DNA of 64,000 nt from Ottelia alismoides. Lineage: Eukaryota > Streptophyta > Magnoliopsida > Alismatales > Hydrocharitaceae. The notes under the pieces are model-generated. The model was not told where the DNA came from and ran no database searches. It saw only the letters and a program-made list of their open reading frames with translations. Below, piece after piece: positions 31,121 through 42,555 of the stretch. Each line of letters begins with the position of its first letter. Positions within the stretch are counted from its first letter, which is position 1. A program made the translations under genes and the position numbers. The stretch spans positions 310,001 to 374,000 of the forward strand of contig JAZKJV010006035.1 in assembly GCA_037367405.1 (NCBI GenBank), written 5' to 3'.

Positions 31121-34100
31121 ATTTTTTTTTTCAAATTGATAAAATCGACTATAGATACGCAGTTTTCATAGACTGTTTGATTTGTCATGTGTCATTATTT
31201 TTATCTAAATAATCATATCTTTAGATGAATATCATATGTTATGATAATTACAAGTGTAAATAACACATAAGTTCTTGAACTTAACACCCAATTTTAATGA
31301 TGTACCTCAACTTCAAAAAAAATGACGTAATCGTTCTTTGAGAGTTGTTTAATATGATCCTAGGCTGCTCAAATTTACATCTTGTCTTTCTAGGCTTAAA
31401 TATCATTCAAAATTAATATTTTACCAATCTTAAAAATTGAGTACCAAATTGTTACCTTTTAAAATCAGGCTGAAGTCAATGAAATTGGGTATATAATTCG
31501 AGGACTTTTGTGTATTCAATATTACACTAACAATGACGGCTAATCGGACATTGTTTATCAAACCATTGGATTGAATTATGTAATTCGTATCCAAAAGGTT
31601 ACTTTTATAACTTTCTTCAGGAAAAATAGAATGTCATTGGAAAACTGTCACAACACTGATTCATATCAGATCCACTTAATATCTAATACGTATCGACCTA
31701 TATCTATATATATATATATATGACTCGATTTTCTCATTTCCATCCATTTATTCATATTTAACTACCTTTTTGTATCTTCAATAAATAAAAATTATTAACC
31801 CAAAAGAGCTAAACACTTAATATATATATATATATCTTTACTATTTCCTACACATTGCACATCTTTGTATACCATCATATTACATAATCTCCCTATGTTT
31901 AATCTGTGTGTGAAAATCTTATGTACAATTATGAATAGCGTAAAATTTTATTATGTTGAATATGTGGGTACCGATTGGGTGCATGGGTATCCGTCGGGTA
32001 TATGGGTATCTGCTAGAAATTGCCCATTTAATAAATGGACGGATATGGATAGTGATTTTATAAATGGATACAAGTTTAGGAATATTGATACCCCAAATCC
32101 GACCTGTTGACATCCCTACCTAAAGTGTCCACTCTACCTAGTGGACACTTTAGGTAAAGTGGAAAAGTGTCCACTCTACCTAGTCAACCTAACAAAGGTA
32201 GACCTAATTATAATTTGGGTCAAGTATCCAACGTTTACATAAGGAGACTCCATTTTTTTAAATAAAATTTCATAGTGGATGTAAGGAGACTCCATTTTTT
32301 TAATAAAATTTATATCTAATTTTTGGAGAGGGATAGGGTTTACAAACTTCAAAAAATCCTAATAAACTTTAATTGACTCTGATGATGAGACTCTTTTTTA
32401 TAATAATCATTCTAGTAATGTTATATTGTAGATCTCTATGATTTTTAATTTTATTTATATACATATGAACTGACTTAAATTTGGCGAAAAATCAATATTT
32501 TGACCTAGTTCCTAATTAGTTATATGAAAGTCTTATTTGTGTTCGAACCACAAGCCACACCTTTGTTAAAAAAATGCAGATTTTGACATTCATATTCATA
32601 TTCATTTTCAAAATAAATATGGATATGGATATCAATTTTACATTCTTGAATTCGTAGTCATATCCGTGGATCCATTTCAATATATGTATATAGTTTCAGA
32701 TTCATGATTGTTGATATAAATGTTATTAAATATATATATTTAGTATATTTATTTCATTCGCAAGTCATCCTAAGCATCTATATTTAAGTAAATCTATAAG
32801 GTACCAATTAATTATCTATTTCCAATTCTGTATTTTTTTATATTTGTAATCATTTTAAGTATATGATAACATGTTTTTCATCTCCGTCAATTTTAATATT
32901 CGTATTTTAAAAAGAATAAATATATGATTATATTTATATCGAAATTTAAAAAGAATAAAGATATGATTATACTTAGATTTGTAATCGTATCTGGTCGTTT
33001 TCAACAATGTCAAAGATGTGAACCTTCTCATATAGGCAAGTAAAAAATACTGAGAGTGAAACTTTAGAGGGCAAAGGTGAAAATACACAACTGTTGTATA
33101 ATATATTAGAATAATTAAAAAAGTATATACACAACTGTTTTCAACCATGTCACTTGCTTTCTCTCTCTAGGATATCTTTGGTGAGATCTCTTTCTCTGTC
33201 AAAAGCTTGAGATCTAAGTTTTTTTTGTACATGGTAGTTCATAACAATCGAGAAAAATCGAACAAATGTACTGTTTGTTTGGTTTGTATAGTCTAATCGG
33301 GTCGAACTGAATTAAACTTGTATATCATACTGATAAATATCAACAATATTACATCATATATTTAAAGGATTTTTTAATTGTATTCTTCTAGGTTTTGCTA
33401 ATAAGATTATAACCTTATTTTTTACAATGACATGTGTGCCCTTATCTTTTTACAAAAATTCACACTACTGACCTTTATTAGTAAACGTATGCTCATGTAT
33501 TACACCAACATAACAATATTGTGAAATTTATAAGAACAAACGTTAAGGGTGCAAATGTAATTGCAAATAAATTTAGGGACATAAACGTAGAAAGGTAGGA
33601 AGATACTCTTAACGGCAGAAGGGAGAGGCAATATTGGGTTATTAACACAAGTGCGGAAACATTATACTTTTAAATGAAAACTTAAGAAGGGGGAGAAAAA
33701 CTACATTTAGAAAAAAAAACATGGAACGAGAATAAATAAAAGACTATAATACCAAATGTCAGAATGAAACCAGATTACAAATAATTTTCAAGATTTTTCA
33801 TTTTATTAAATATATATAAAAATATTTTTAAATGTATGATTAAACTGATGGTTTCATTCAATATGTTCATCATATTAAGCAGTCCAACCTGATTTTAGCT
33901 AATTTTATTTTCCGAGGAAAAAAAACAGATAGTTGGACCATTTTTCCTCAAATTCTTGATTTAACTGGTTGAACAAGTTGGTTCGGTTTGATTTTTAAAA
34001 CCCTGATTGCTTATATAATCGGTTAAATCATGACCTTTAATGGAGGTTATGGATATGGAAATCAAATTATAATTGTACGACATGAGATCATTATTTTGTT

Positions 34101-34372
34101 ATAAATATGTGAGCCCTAAGATGCAACACATATATGTAGCATATGAAATACACTGATTTCCAAAAGATTTTCATGTTTATTTGTGCTTAAACGTGTTTAC
34201 TCAAAGGTAATGATGACAACCGCCCTTTATTACACCCAAGATGATCAAATTTTAACAACCTCCAAATATTGTTCATGTTATAGGTATAATAAACCGAACA
34301 CATGTTATTATAAACGTTAAGCCATATTGTGCGAAGGGTCCATTGGTGATATGAAAATATCGAAATGATCGA
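31121..34372. other. AT-rich intergenic sequence with simple repeats
   Basis: Contains TA tracts at about 31704-31722 and 31820-31836. There is a hAT-like terminus at 32080-32117 (read inverted, TAGGGATGTCAACAGGTCGG) with ATGGGTATCCGTCGGGTA upstream, typical of a common plant non-autonomous hAT; the other end was not found. No coding gene is supported. Confidence 0.5.
32118..32155. repeat. Perfect 16-bp inverted repeat with 6-nt loop
   Basis: ACCTAAAGTGTCCACT (32118-32133) pairs exactly with AGTGGACACTTTAGGT (32140-32155). Part of it, AAGTGTCCACTCTACCTAGT, recurs directly at 32164-32183. It starts right after the hAT-like terminus at 32117. Confidence 0.9.
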
Positions 34373-34383
34373 TAAAAAATGGT

Positions 34384-34554
34384 TGTAACTCAGATAATGG
34401 CCTACTGGTAAGAAAGACAACCCTTCAAAGAAGAGATCATGGGTTCAAACCCACGCACTGGACTCTCCCAAGATAAATCTGAATGGAGGGAAAAAAATCC
34501 ATGTAACCGACCACTACTTAAAGTGGGAAAAGGCTTTGTTGTTGATGTGGTCGG
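34384..34554 (+). mobile_element. Au-type tRNA-derived SINE
   Basis: 171 bp flanked by an 11-bp TSD TAAAAAATGGT (34373-34383 and 34555-34565). A-box-like ATGGCCTACTGGTAAG lies near 34397 and a B box GGGTTCAAACCC at 34441-34452. The 3' part, CGACCACTACTTAAAGTGGG then AAAAGGCTTTGTTGTTG, matches the end of the RTE LINE at 20041-20085 (complement). This is the arrangement of Au SINEs, which borrow an RTE partner's machinery. Confidence 0.88.
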
Positions 34555-34565
34555 TAAAAAATGGT

Positions 34566-36153
34566 GAATTTTCTATTAAGTGAGATAGTTCCTCGCAGGT
34601 TGTGGCTATGGTGGTACGTTAAATGCATGTTTTTACTTAAGCACACTAAGGTCATAAGTAATTGTAACCATGTACATATGAAATGACAACAATCGAGTCA
34701 CAATCCTCAAGTTTAATTTGTAAAGTTTTTATTCCTTGATAATGAAGACCAAAGATCTATGAATTAGCTCATGCTTGGCTAGCCAGACAAATAAACGACC
34801 TTGCATCTTCTTGATCTCTCCTTACTAGCCTCTACTCGCGTAATACCTCGTTTGCAAGCTAGATTCGCTTCAATTATTTATCTCTTAGCCTATGCCCTAC
34901 TCAAGTTAGCTTCAACTATTTCAAGATCATGCTGAACTTCTTGCGAGTCAATGTTATCTGTGTTTTACAAATTCAATGGCCTTCATGTATGGTACTAATT
35001 GATTGAATAAGAACATGATAAAGATGTCAACGATCATGATCACATAATTAGTCCTAACCAAAAGATAAATCCCAAACCATATATTTTTAAACTCAAACAA
35101 TCATAGCTAACATCTATCCTTTCCACAAAGTACAATGAGAGATAAAGCCACAATCTTTTTTTGAAAGGAAAAAGGATGTGACACCAGTGTAAACCGCCTA
35201 TCCTTTATCATCCCTTCTCGCTTATTTCTCGTTCAAGCATGCATCCTCTCACAACTAATTCTAGGAAAGAAGCATGCAAAAAAGAGAAGAAAAAAAGAGA
35301 GCATAAGACTACTTAACTAACAGATTTTCAGAGAGACTCTACTTATATGTAAGTTGCCGCTCAAACGAAGGCTAAGGAATAAGGAGGAATAAGAAATCAA
35401 GTGAAATCTATCCCTTATTCTTGTTTGATCGGTTCTAAAGATAAGGGATAGATTCTGGATACAAAGATACAATGGATGGTGTAACAATGATGTGATAACT
35501 TTATCCCAAGATTCCTATTCTTGGCTAAAGTCCTATCCCACAATAGGAAGACTTATCCATCATACAAGAGAATAAGATTTAAATCTCATTCTTCTCCAGT
35601 TGATTTGAGTATAAGAAACCGATAAATACTATAGACAATCATATTGAATGATGTAATCGTGATATAACCACTTTATCTTGTGATAACTTATATTGATGGT
35701 AAAGTCCGCTAATCTCAGGGTGACATTTTTAGTTTTAAACAAGAAATAATTTTGCGCCGTATACAGGAAGAAGTTGAGAGATCCTCTAAAACAGCTAGCT
35801 GTCAACTGGAGTATATAAATTACTTCTTTGAGAGATAATATATACATTACATTATCTCTACCAGCATTTTCTATCTATTGTTGTTTCTAAGAACGCTAAA
35901 TTTCAATCCACTGTTGCCCCCCACCTACACAACACCTATAATAGGAAGCAACTCAGAAACCAATTGAATTCCCAAACTGATGCAACTAAAAATTCCACAC
36001 CATTAATTCAAGGGAGTCGAATCGTACATGTATCTCGGTTCGGCAGGGTCAAAATCTCGACTTCATCGACGGGGAGAAATGCGAACATGTATCCTTTTCA
36101 CGAATAAAGAGAAAAAAACCATGAAATTTGTAAAAGCCGATGTATGAGAAAGA
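34566..36153. other. Intergenic sequence downstream of the OST gene
   Basis: No recognised gene or element. The 3' UTR of the minus-strand OST gene presumably covers roughly 35900-36153. Confidence 0.4.
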
Positions 36154-36201
36154 TCAAACGTAGACGCCAGTTGCAAGCAGCAAGAAGAGCGATCCGAAAC
36201 C
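36154..36201 (-). CDS. OST5/TMEM258-like exon 4
   Basis: Acceptor CTTGCAG precedes 36201. It encodes GFGSLFLLLATGVYV and TGA. Confidence 0.93.
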   Translation of the reverse strand, partial: GFGSLFLLLATGVYV

Positions 36202-39200
36202 CTGCAAGATGAAAACCCAGATGGATATCAGATAAGCGCAGATAGTTGTTCTGTTAGGTCGTTTGTTCATTGGGCATCATTCGGCAAAGTCACCATTTTT
36301 TGTGTTGAATTATAAGATAAATACAGCCATTGCCAACTAGCCACAATAATATACTTGACCCGGAAATGAACCTAACATTCAAGTACAAAGAATAGTATAT
36401 GTGGGTATATATATACCAGTACCATCCCAATCCACACAAGTCCATGCTTGCTTGTGCGTGTGGTTTTGATTCTAGATCTGGTCAGTTCAATTAGATTCGA
36501 TAGGAGCCGATCAATCAGGCTTCATTGGGATTTGGTTTTGTTTGTTATTTCCTTGCGTCAAACAATCACCTCCTATATAAATGAGATAGTATGCTTCTTT
36601 ATAAAACAATCTGAGTCAAAAAAACAAAGTTCAGACAGTCATTTTCTCTCTTTTATTTTTTTGGAATTTTTACAAGTGCATCTGAGACACCATCAACATC
36701 TGATCCAACCATGTTCGTCACCATCTTTGGTGCCTCCCAACACCTCACCATTGACCCTCGTCTTCTACATCCATCTCCTGTGACGACCATTCTTAACAGT
36801 CGTCGTGACGCCTCTCCTATTCTTTCTGTTGTTACACTTCCATCACCATCATTTAGCAAGGAACAACCACAACCTACCCCTACAGACTGCCAACATTTCA
36901 TTCAGAAAAAAAGAACTGCCACCATCTTCCTCCAATGGCCGAAAACGCCACCCTCCCCCACGTCTTCCTCCAATGCCATATCTTTGTCCTCCAACGGTAC
37001 TGCCCTTTCCTCCCCTCCCTGCTCACTGTCAGGCCATCTCAACCTTGACCTCATTGATCATTGCATCCTCTCAACCCACCCTGCTGCCTAGCCTATCAGT
37101 TCGTCCTTCCCCATCTACTCCATCTCACCTTAGTGCCCATTTCAAGTCACCAGCCTCCTCCCACCATGCCACACAGTTGCATGATTTCCATATGCCCCAT
37201 CATTGATCACTCCAGACATCATGTGGAACGAGCAGCCAATGCCACCCGCATTTTTTGGAAGCCATGAAATCCTAGAAATTATTCAGATTCCCATAAATCG
37301 AGATTCACGTGACTCTCAAACACAACAATAAGGGGGAATAATGTAGATATGCGCAACCATGCTTCTCTCCTTTGTCTCTCTTCACGTAGGAAGAGCCTGA
37401 TCTCATGCTTGTGGTGTGCACCGCTAGGAGTAGGATTTCATGTGACGATCCACGACAAAGAGGACAACGAAATCTTCCCACATCACATTAGGCATGTACA
37501 AGGAGGAGGTTCTCATGTACATTGGGGATTCACATCTCATCATCGTGCCCATGCGTGTAGGATCGGACCTATGATAAGGAGGCTTCTTATTTTAGAGGCT
37601 TTACGCATCCCTGAAGGTATGGCTCTCTATCTCTTGTGGTTCGTATTATAGCATATAAATCAGGTTCTGCGGATGGAATTTTTGTCAATGCCAAAATTTG
37701 AAATTGACAGCTTTTATCATTGTTTCTATCAAGTATGGAGTCCGTAGACCTCTAATTTTCACTCCAGTTCTAGTTAGTTTTTTTTCATTGGTCTGGTTCA
37801 TTTAATTAAATTATAGGAGCCAAACAATTAGGTTTGCGAGGGAATTTAGGACTTGACTTTGATTTGTTGAAGTGGCTGCTGTGCTTTTGTATAAAAATAC
37901 AAGTTGTGAATAAAGAAAATTAATATCTAAATCCCCCCCACCCCACCCCACAAACCCCTTTTGGAATCAAATCCCATCGTTAGTGTTCCTTCCTCGACTG
38001 GAAAACGCTTGTTGCATCTCTTCAATATCTCCTCATGAATGCTGCTTTGCATCAATCTTGATGATAAAGGAACTGGCATTGTTATATTGCCATATTAAAA
38101 GCTTAGCATGCATAAATTTACAGATGCAACTATTTTTGTGACCATTAAATCAATGGTTATGTGGTCTTTGTTACATAAAAATTATATAACAAGTTTATTT
38201 AACAAAAACGGATGGCTATCTAAAATGAATAGACACCAGTGACTATTCAACTTAAATGAGGAAAATATATGATATGATGTTGGCATTTAACAAGCGAATG
38301 CCCTGAGTAATCAAAGTATCATGCATCTATCCAAATAGGTTAGTGAAACTATTCTGCCAGACAAAAAAATTGGTTTTTATACCTAATCATTGCATAACGT
38401 TAAATAAAATCGCTGAAAGTGTATTCATTTGCATACCCTGCAAACTGTTCACATATGAATTAAAATTACTGTTTGCAAATCATCACAAAGAGGGACCAGA
38501 GATTCTTTCTCTTCTTTTTTATCCTTTCAGGGGGAGGATTACTAAAGCAAAGATCTTTCATGATCTAGATGGGCTTTTCTAAAGACCCTCCTAGGCAGAG
38601 TTTATTTAATCTGGAATTAATAACAATGAAAAGCTGTCCTCGATGTAGTATGTTGGGATGGGGAGTTACCAAGAAAAAAGATGCTACAGTCCCCCTCATA
38701 AGTTCCTCCGATAGGCTGCGATTTCTCCTGGATGTTGTGGCCTCATATCTGCAACATTAATACAACAACTTAAAACTTTTTTGAACCTGATTATACCCAG
38801 AAAACTTGGATTTTTTTGAGAAAACAGTTAGAATGTACGAGTTCCATTGAAAAAAAATAAAGCAGGTTAATATTTCTAGGCATGGAACTAACTAGCATTA
38901 TCATAGAAAAGTTCTTCCTGATGAGAAATTTAAAAATGTAGGAGAAATCGGAAAGCATTTTTAACCATGTCTCCTACGGGATTATCACCAATTTACTAGT
39001 GATAAAAATTGGGAACATGCTTACAAATCCCACCTGCAAATGCAGGTACATTGCAGCATGCTAAACCAGGATCTAAACTGCAAATCTTATTAGCTCCTAT
39101 TGAAAATTCGACAAATCGAATATAAATGTAGACTTATTTGGCTGGGTTTCTTCTGCAACATAGTCTCTTGATGCGATTGCGTGCTACCAAGGTGTCAATT

Positions 39201-40800
39201 TCTCAAAATCCCATAATTCATATCCTTGTTTCTCGCTTCCAAACTTCATCCATACTTAATTCCATCGCTCCTCCTTTGGTGTCAAAGGACATTGACCCAC
39301 ACCTTCAAGAAAATTTCAAAGAGCATACATTGTTAAAATTCAGGTTACCAAAACAACATTAACCGTGATCCAAAATTGGGTAATGGGTAGCCTAAGGTCA
39401 CACCTACATAACTAAATGAGAACTTCAAGAATAGAGAGAGACATTCAAGGTGATTTTGATATCTAAAGAATGCCAACCAATACATTGGTTACATCAATTT
39501 GAAAAGTTCTTATTTTTTCTGAAGGGAGGAGGTGGATGCAAAAGCTAGCATATGGTCGTGGAAGTCAAAAATACGTTGAAAGCCCTTACCATATTTTGTT
39601 TATTTGTCTCAAGTGTGACCTGACATATATTGAAATGACAGCAAATAATCCATTCAAATGACCTCACATGGTGTGACAAATCTAATTCAAACTGAATGTC
39701 TAAACACTTCAACATCCTAGAAAGTGTAGACCTATTGTGCTAATTAAAACAAGAAAAGACGAAAAGTTACATCCAAGAACACAGTTCGATCTTCAGAATA
39801 AGACACTTAAATCTGCAAGCTACTAAATGTCCTCATACAGGAACACATAAGCGACCCCCATGGAAAAATGAACTTATCCACGAAAAACATCCCCACTGTT
39901 CCCAATATCCATGTGCAATAAGACGATGTAATCTACTTTCATTTTGATATTGAAATCCGATTTCAGAAAAACCATCCAACAACCATTGTAATTAGATTAC
40001 ACCAAAATGAATCCAATACCGTCCAGATCTCAGCACTTACCAAGCTCTTTGAACAGCTTGGTCATGATTTGCAAGTTTACTCGTCCCATTGCACATTTAT
40101 TAGAGCATTTCAAACACGTGATTTGTAGGTGGTGTTCTAGTCGGGCACTCATCTGGCAGACAAATAACTGGATTCAAGTTGCAAACACTCTGGTAGCTAG
40201 CACCAAGTTGCGGCAAGCTCTCATGGTCACGAAACTCTTTGGATTCCAAACCAAGACTTGTGAGATTGCTCGAACAACCAAACTCCCATAGATCCAACCG
40301 CTCTGAAGGGATCTGTAATAGCTTTATTCTGAACTCTAAATCAAAAAATTAACCTTTTTGCCAATCAGATCAGACTCGTATACTAAGACTCCCCCCACTC
40401 CCAAGATCGCACCTTTTCCATCCATGACTCGCATTCTAAACCTTTGCCACCAAGATCCCATCTTTTCCGCTCCATGCCTTGTACACTACTGTTTTTCTTC
40501 CAATATAGCACCTCTCCCGCTGAATCCGATCTTCCGCAACAAACATATAGTATTACAACACGAATCGACAGAAATGGATGCGATTTTTACATGAAAAACG
40601 ACGCGGCGACCGCGAGGCCGACGGCGAGGAGGAGGAACGACAGCACGGGGTAGAGCGTGACCGGCACGGGGCTCGCCACGGCCTTGATCGAAGCCTGAAA
40701 CGCGTAGGAGAAGCCGATCCGACGTGAGTTCGTGCTCAAATTATGAAAATCCGAGACGAATTCGAGATGGAGGCGGAGATTTGGACATGAGGTTTACCAT
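36154..40800 (-). CDS. Oligosaccharyltransferase subunit OST5/TMEM258-like, four exons
   Basis: Minus-strand exons: 40800-40798 (ATG alone), 40694-40591, 38748-38670 and 36201-36154 (stop TGA at 36156-36154). All introns are GT-AG and phases agree; total 234 nt, or 77 aa plus stop. The protein starts MASIKAVASPVPVTLYPVLS. A first membrane segment (FLLLAVGLAVAASFF), YEATTSRRNRSLSEE, and a second segment ending GFGSLFLLLATGVYV follow. The order, length and ending match TMEM258/OST5 (human about 79 aa), a small ER-membrane subunit of the oligosaccharyltransferase that N-glycosylates nascent proteins. Exon 2 is far richer in GC than its surroundings. It looks intact. The region immediately upstream of its start codon is duplicated at 51987-53729. 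Confidence 0.93.
36460..37930. mobile_element. Possible old non-autonomous LTR element in OST intron 3
   Basis: Two diverged direct repeats, about 36470-36640 and 37770-37925, share TCTGGT, AATTA, TAGGAGCC and CAATCAGG/CAATTAGG blocks and a TATAAAA stretch. Between them is CT-rich, Pro-coding sequence (36690-37250). No PBS or TSD is secure. Confidence 0.35.
38670..38748 (-). CDS. OST5/TMEM258-like exon 3
   Basis: Acceptor GTTGCAG precedes 38748; donor GTAACT follows 38670. It completes the Ile codon and encodes YEATTSRRNRSLSEELMRG and TVASFFL (26 codons). Overlooked by ORF scans because it is only 79 nt. Confidence 0.92.
38760..40590 (-). other. OST gene intron 2
   Basis: Intronic sequence with no recognised transposon or ORF; the longest ORFs (39138-39362, 40007-40291) have no domain. 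Confidence 0.5.
40591..40694 (-). CDS. OST5/TMEM258-like exon 2
   Basis: Acceptor TTTCAG precedes 40694; donor GTAAAA follows 40591 after AT of a split Ile codon. It encodes ASIKAVASPVPV through AVAASFF. Confidence 0.92.
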
Positions 40801-40930
40801 TTTGAGCGCGATCGGCGGGATCGGGGTATCGTCGGCGATCGCCCTAGAGCCTACAGGAGGGGTCGGAGAGTTGCGGGAAAAAGAGTAGTCTTTGCAGACA
40901 AAGCTCCGGGACTTTGTACATAATTATACG
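40801..40930 (-). promoter_or_regulatory. 5' leader and proximal promoter of the OST gene
   Basis: GC-rich leader upstream of ATG 40800 (minus sense), containing CGATCGCC and the purine-rich block near 40855-40890. The minus-sense TATA-like stretch GTATAATTATGTAC lies at about 40917-40931. All but the last 17 bp before the ATG is repeated at 51987. Confidence 0.6.
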
Positions 40931-41390
40931 CCTGACAGTAATAGGTAATTGGGAGCTGGGTTTTTTTTTGTGCATGATTTTTTAGTTTTTTTAATGAAAT
41001 CTTAGGGAGATTTTCTTAATATATTGAGAAGAATATGTGTTTCGAGTTTCATGCAAAACAAACATTCCTCACATATTCATCTAGAAGGGGTCAATTTCAG
41101 TAATTCTGAGACCGTTAAAATTTGATAGTCTTGATGAAGATGATAGGAGTATCGAATCAAGTTGAATTTTGAATGACACCATGGTGGTACATAGTGACCT
41201 AATTCCCCCAAGATTTCATTTCAAAAAATAAAAAATCTATGAAAAAATAAGTCGGGTGTAGGTAGTTACCTACACCCCTGGGTGTAGGCTCCCTTTTCTC
41301 TAGGTAATTACGTGTTTACCGCGGCGGTGCTTGTGATTTCACATTGGCCCCTGACCATACGTATGGAACTAAAAATGAATATTTCCTTTA

Positions 41391-41745
41391 GGTGGTGTTT
41401 GGTTGGTGGGTTATCCAGGGGTAGATAACCCGGTTTTGTGTTTGTGTGTTTGGTTGATGGGTTAAGGGTTGGAAGGGTTTGCGTGATGTGATTGTATTAG
41501 AATTTGAAAAAGTTGGTAGTTATTATGGTATGATTGTATTGAAATTTGGAAAAGTTGGTGATTGATGTGATGTGATTATATTGAAGTTTGGATAGTGAGT
41601 AGTTATTGAATATTTTATGATTTTTAGATGATATGATGGTATAATATATATTTTTTTTGATGGGAAGGGAGTGAGCACCACTAGTGGGTTAAAAGAGGGG
41701 GTTATCCACCCAAAGTGGGGGGTAACCCCCCAACCGAACGTGGCC
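41391..41745. mobile_element. Harbinger/Tourist-like MITE 1
   Basis: 355 bp; inverted ends GGTGGTGTTTGGTTGGTGGG and GGCCACGTTCGGTTGGGGGG, with inner GGTTATCC. TSD TTA at 41388-41390 and 41746-41748. Confidence 0.85.
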
Positions 41746-41748
41746 TTA

Positions 41749-42115
41749 GTGTGTGTTTGGTACGCGGGTTTAGGTGGGTTAAAGTGGTAGCAAGTAATCC
41801 ATTTTTGGGTTTTGGTATTTGGATAGAGGGTTAAACTGGAGGTGGGTTAGAAGTGGGTTTATTGTGATATGATTGTATTGAAGTTGAAAAAGTAAGTAGT
41901 TATTGCGATATGATTGTATTGGAGTTTGAAAAAAGTAAGTATAAGTGGAGTAGTTTATAATTTTTAGATGATATGATGATATAGTATATTATTTTTTGAT
42001 GGAATTGATGATGGAAAATTGATTTATTTATTTTTTTATAAAGATAAAAAGTGGGACCCACATAGGAGTGAGAAAATATGGGGTAAGGAGTTTATCCCTT
42101 GTGACGAACGACACC
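41749..42115. mobile_element. Harbinger/Tourist-like MITE 2
   Basis: 367 bp; ends GTGTGTGTTTGGTACGCGGG and the complement of CTTGTGACGAACGACACC. TSD TTA at 41746-41748 (shared with MITE 1) and 42116-42118. GATATGATTGTATTG-type repeats fill the centre. Confidence 0.8.
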
Positions 42116-42189
42116 TTAGGGCTCTTCATTTGAGATATAAGGAATAATCTCTCTCCTTATTCCTCCACTTTCTTACATTATCCTCTCTC

Positions 42190-42495
42190 ATGGTTAGTGG
42201 GTTGGACTGAATTGGGGTGGGTTGTGGTATCCTTCTGTGAATAGTAGCTGTTTGGAGGGTTAGAGGGGCTGGAATGATAATTACGATGTAATGTGATATT
42301 GATTATGTATTATGTTAACCTTTTTAATGATTATAATATATTTTTATGTTAATTAGTATATTCAAACATGGTTAAAAAATATTATACCAAAGAAATTGTA
42401 GGATCAATACAAGCAATCCCAACCCAGGAATGCAGGGTGGGAGCTGGGGGTATGCTAGGGTACCCCAGTGTACCCTGGCAACCAAACGGACCCAG
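42190..42495. mobile_element. Probable third MITE, right end clear
   Basis: The right end, inverted, reads GGGTCCGTTTGGTTGCCAGG followed by GTAC palindromes, like the 18119-18249 MITE. The left end (about GGGTTGGACTGAATTGGGG) pairs poorly. Also present in the duplicate at about 53365-53665. Confidence 0.5.
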
Positions 42496-42555
42496 GTATT
42501 CATGGGGGAACTCGTCTCATGATCGTGACCCATCGGCTCACGAATCGACCCACTT

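Larger units (their letters stand above)
40818..42555. repeat. Segmental duplication, copy 1 (OST upstream flank)
   Basis: 1738 bp collinear with 51987-53729, with scattered substitutions and small indels. Contains the OST promoter region, two adjacent Harbinger-like MITEs and part of a third, and ends at the CACTT TSD (42551-42555) of the gypsy array. Confidence 0.95.
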
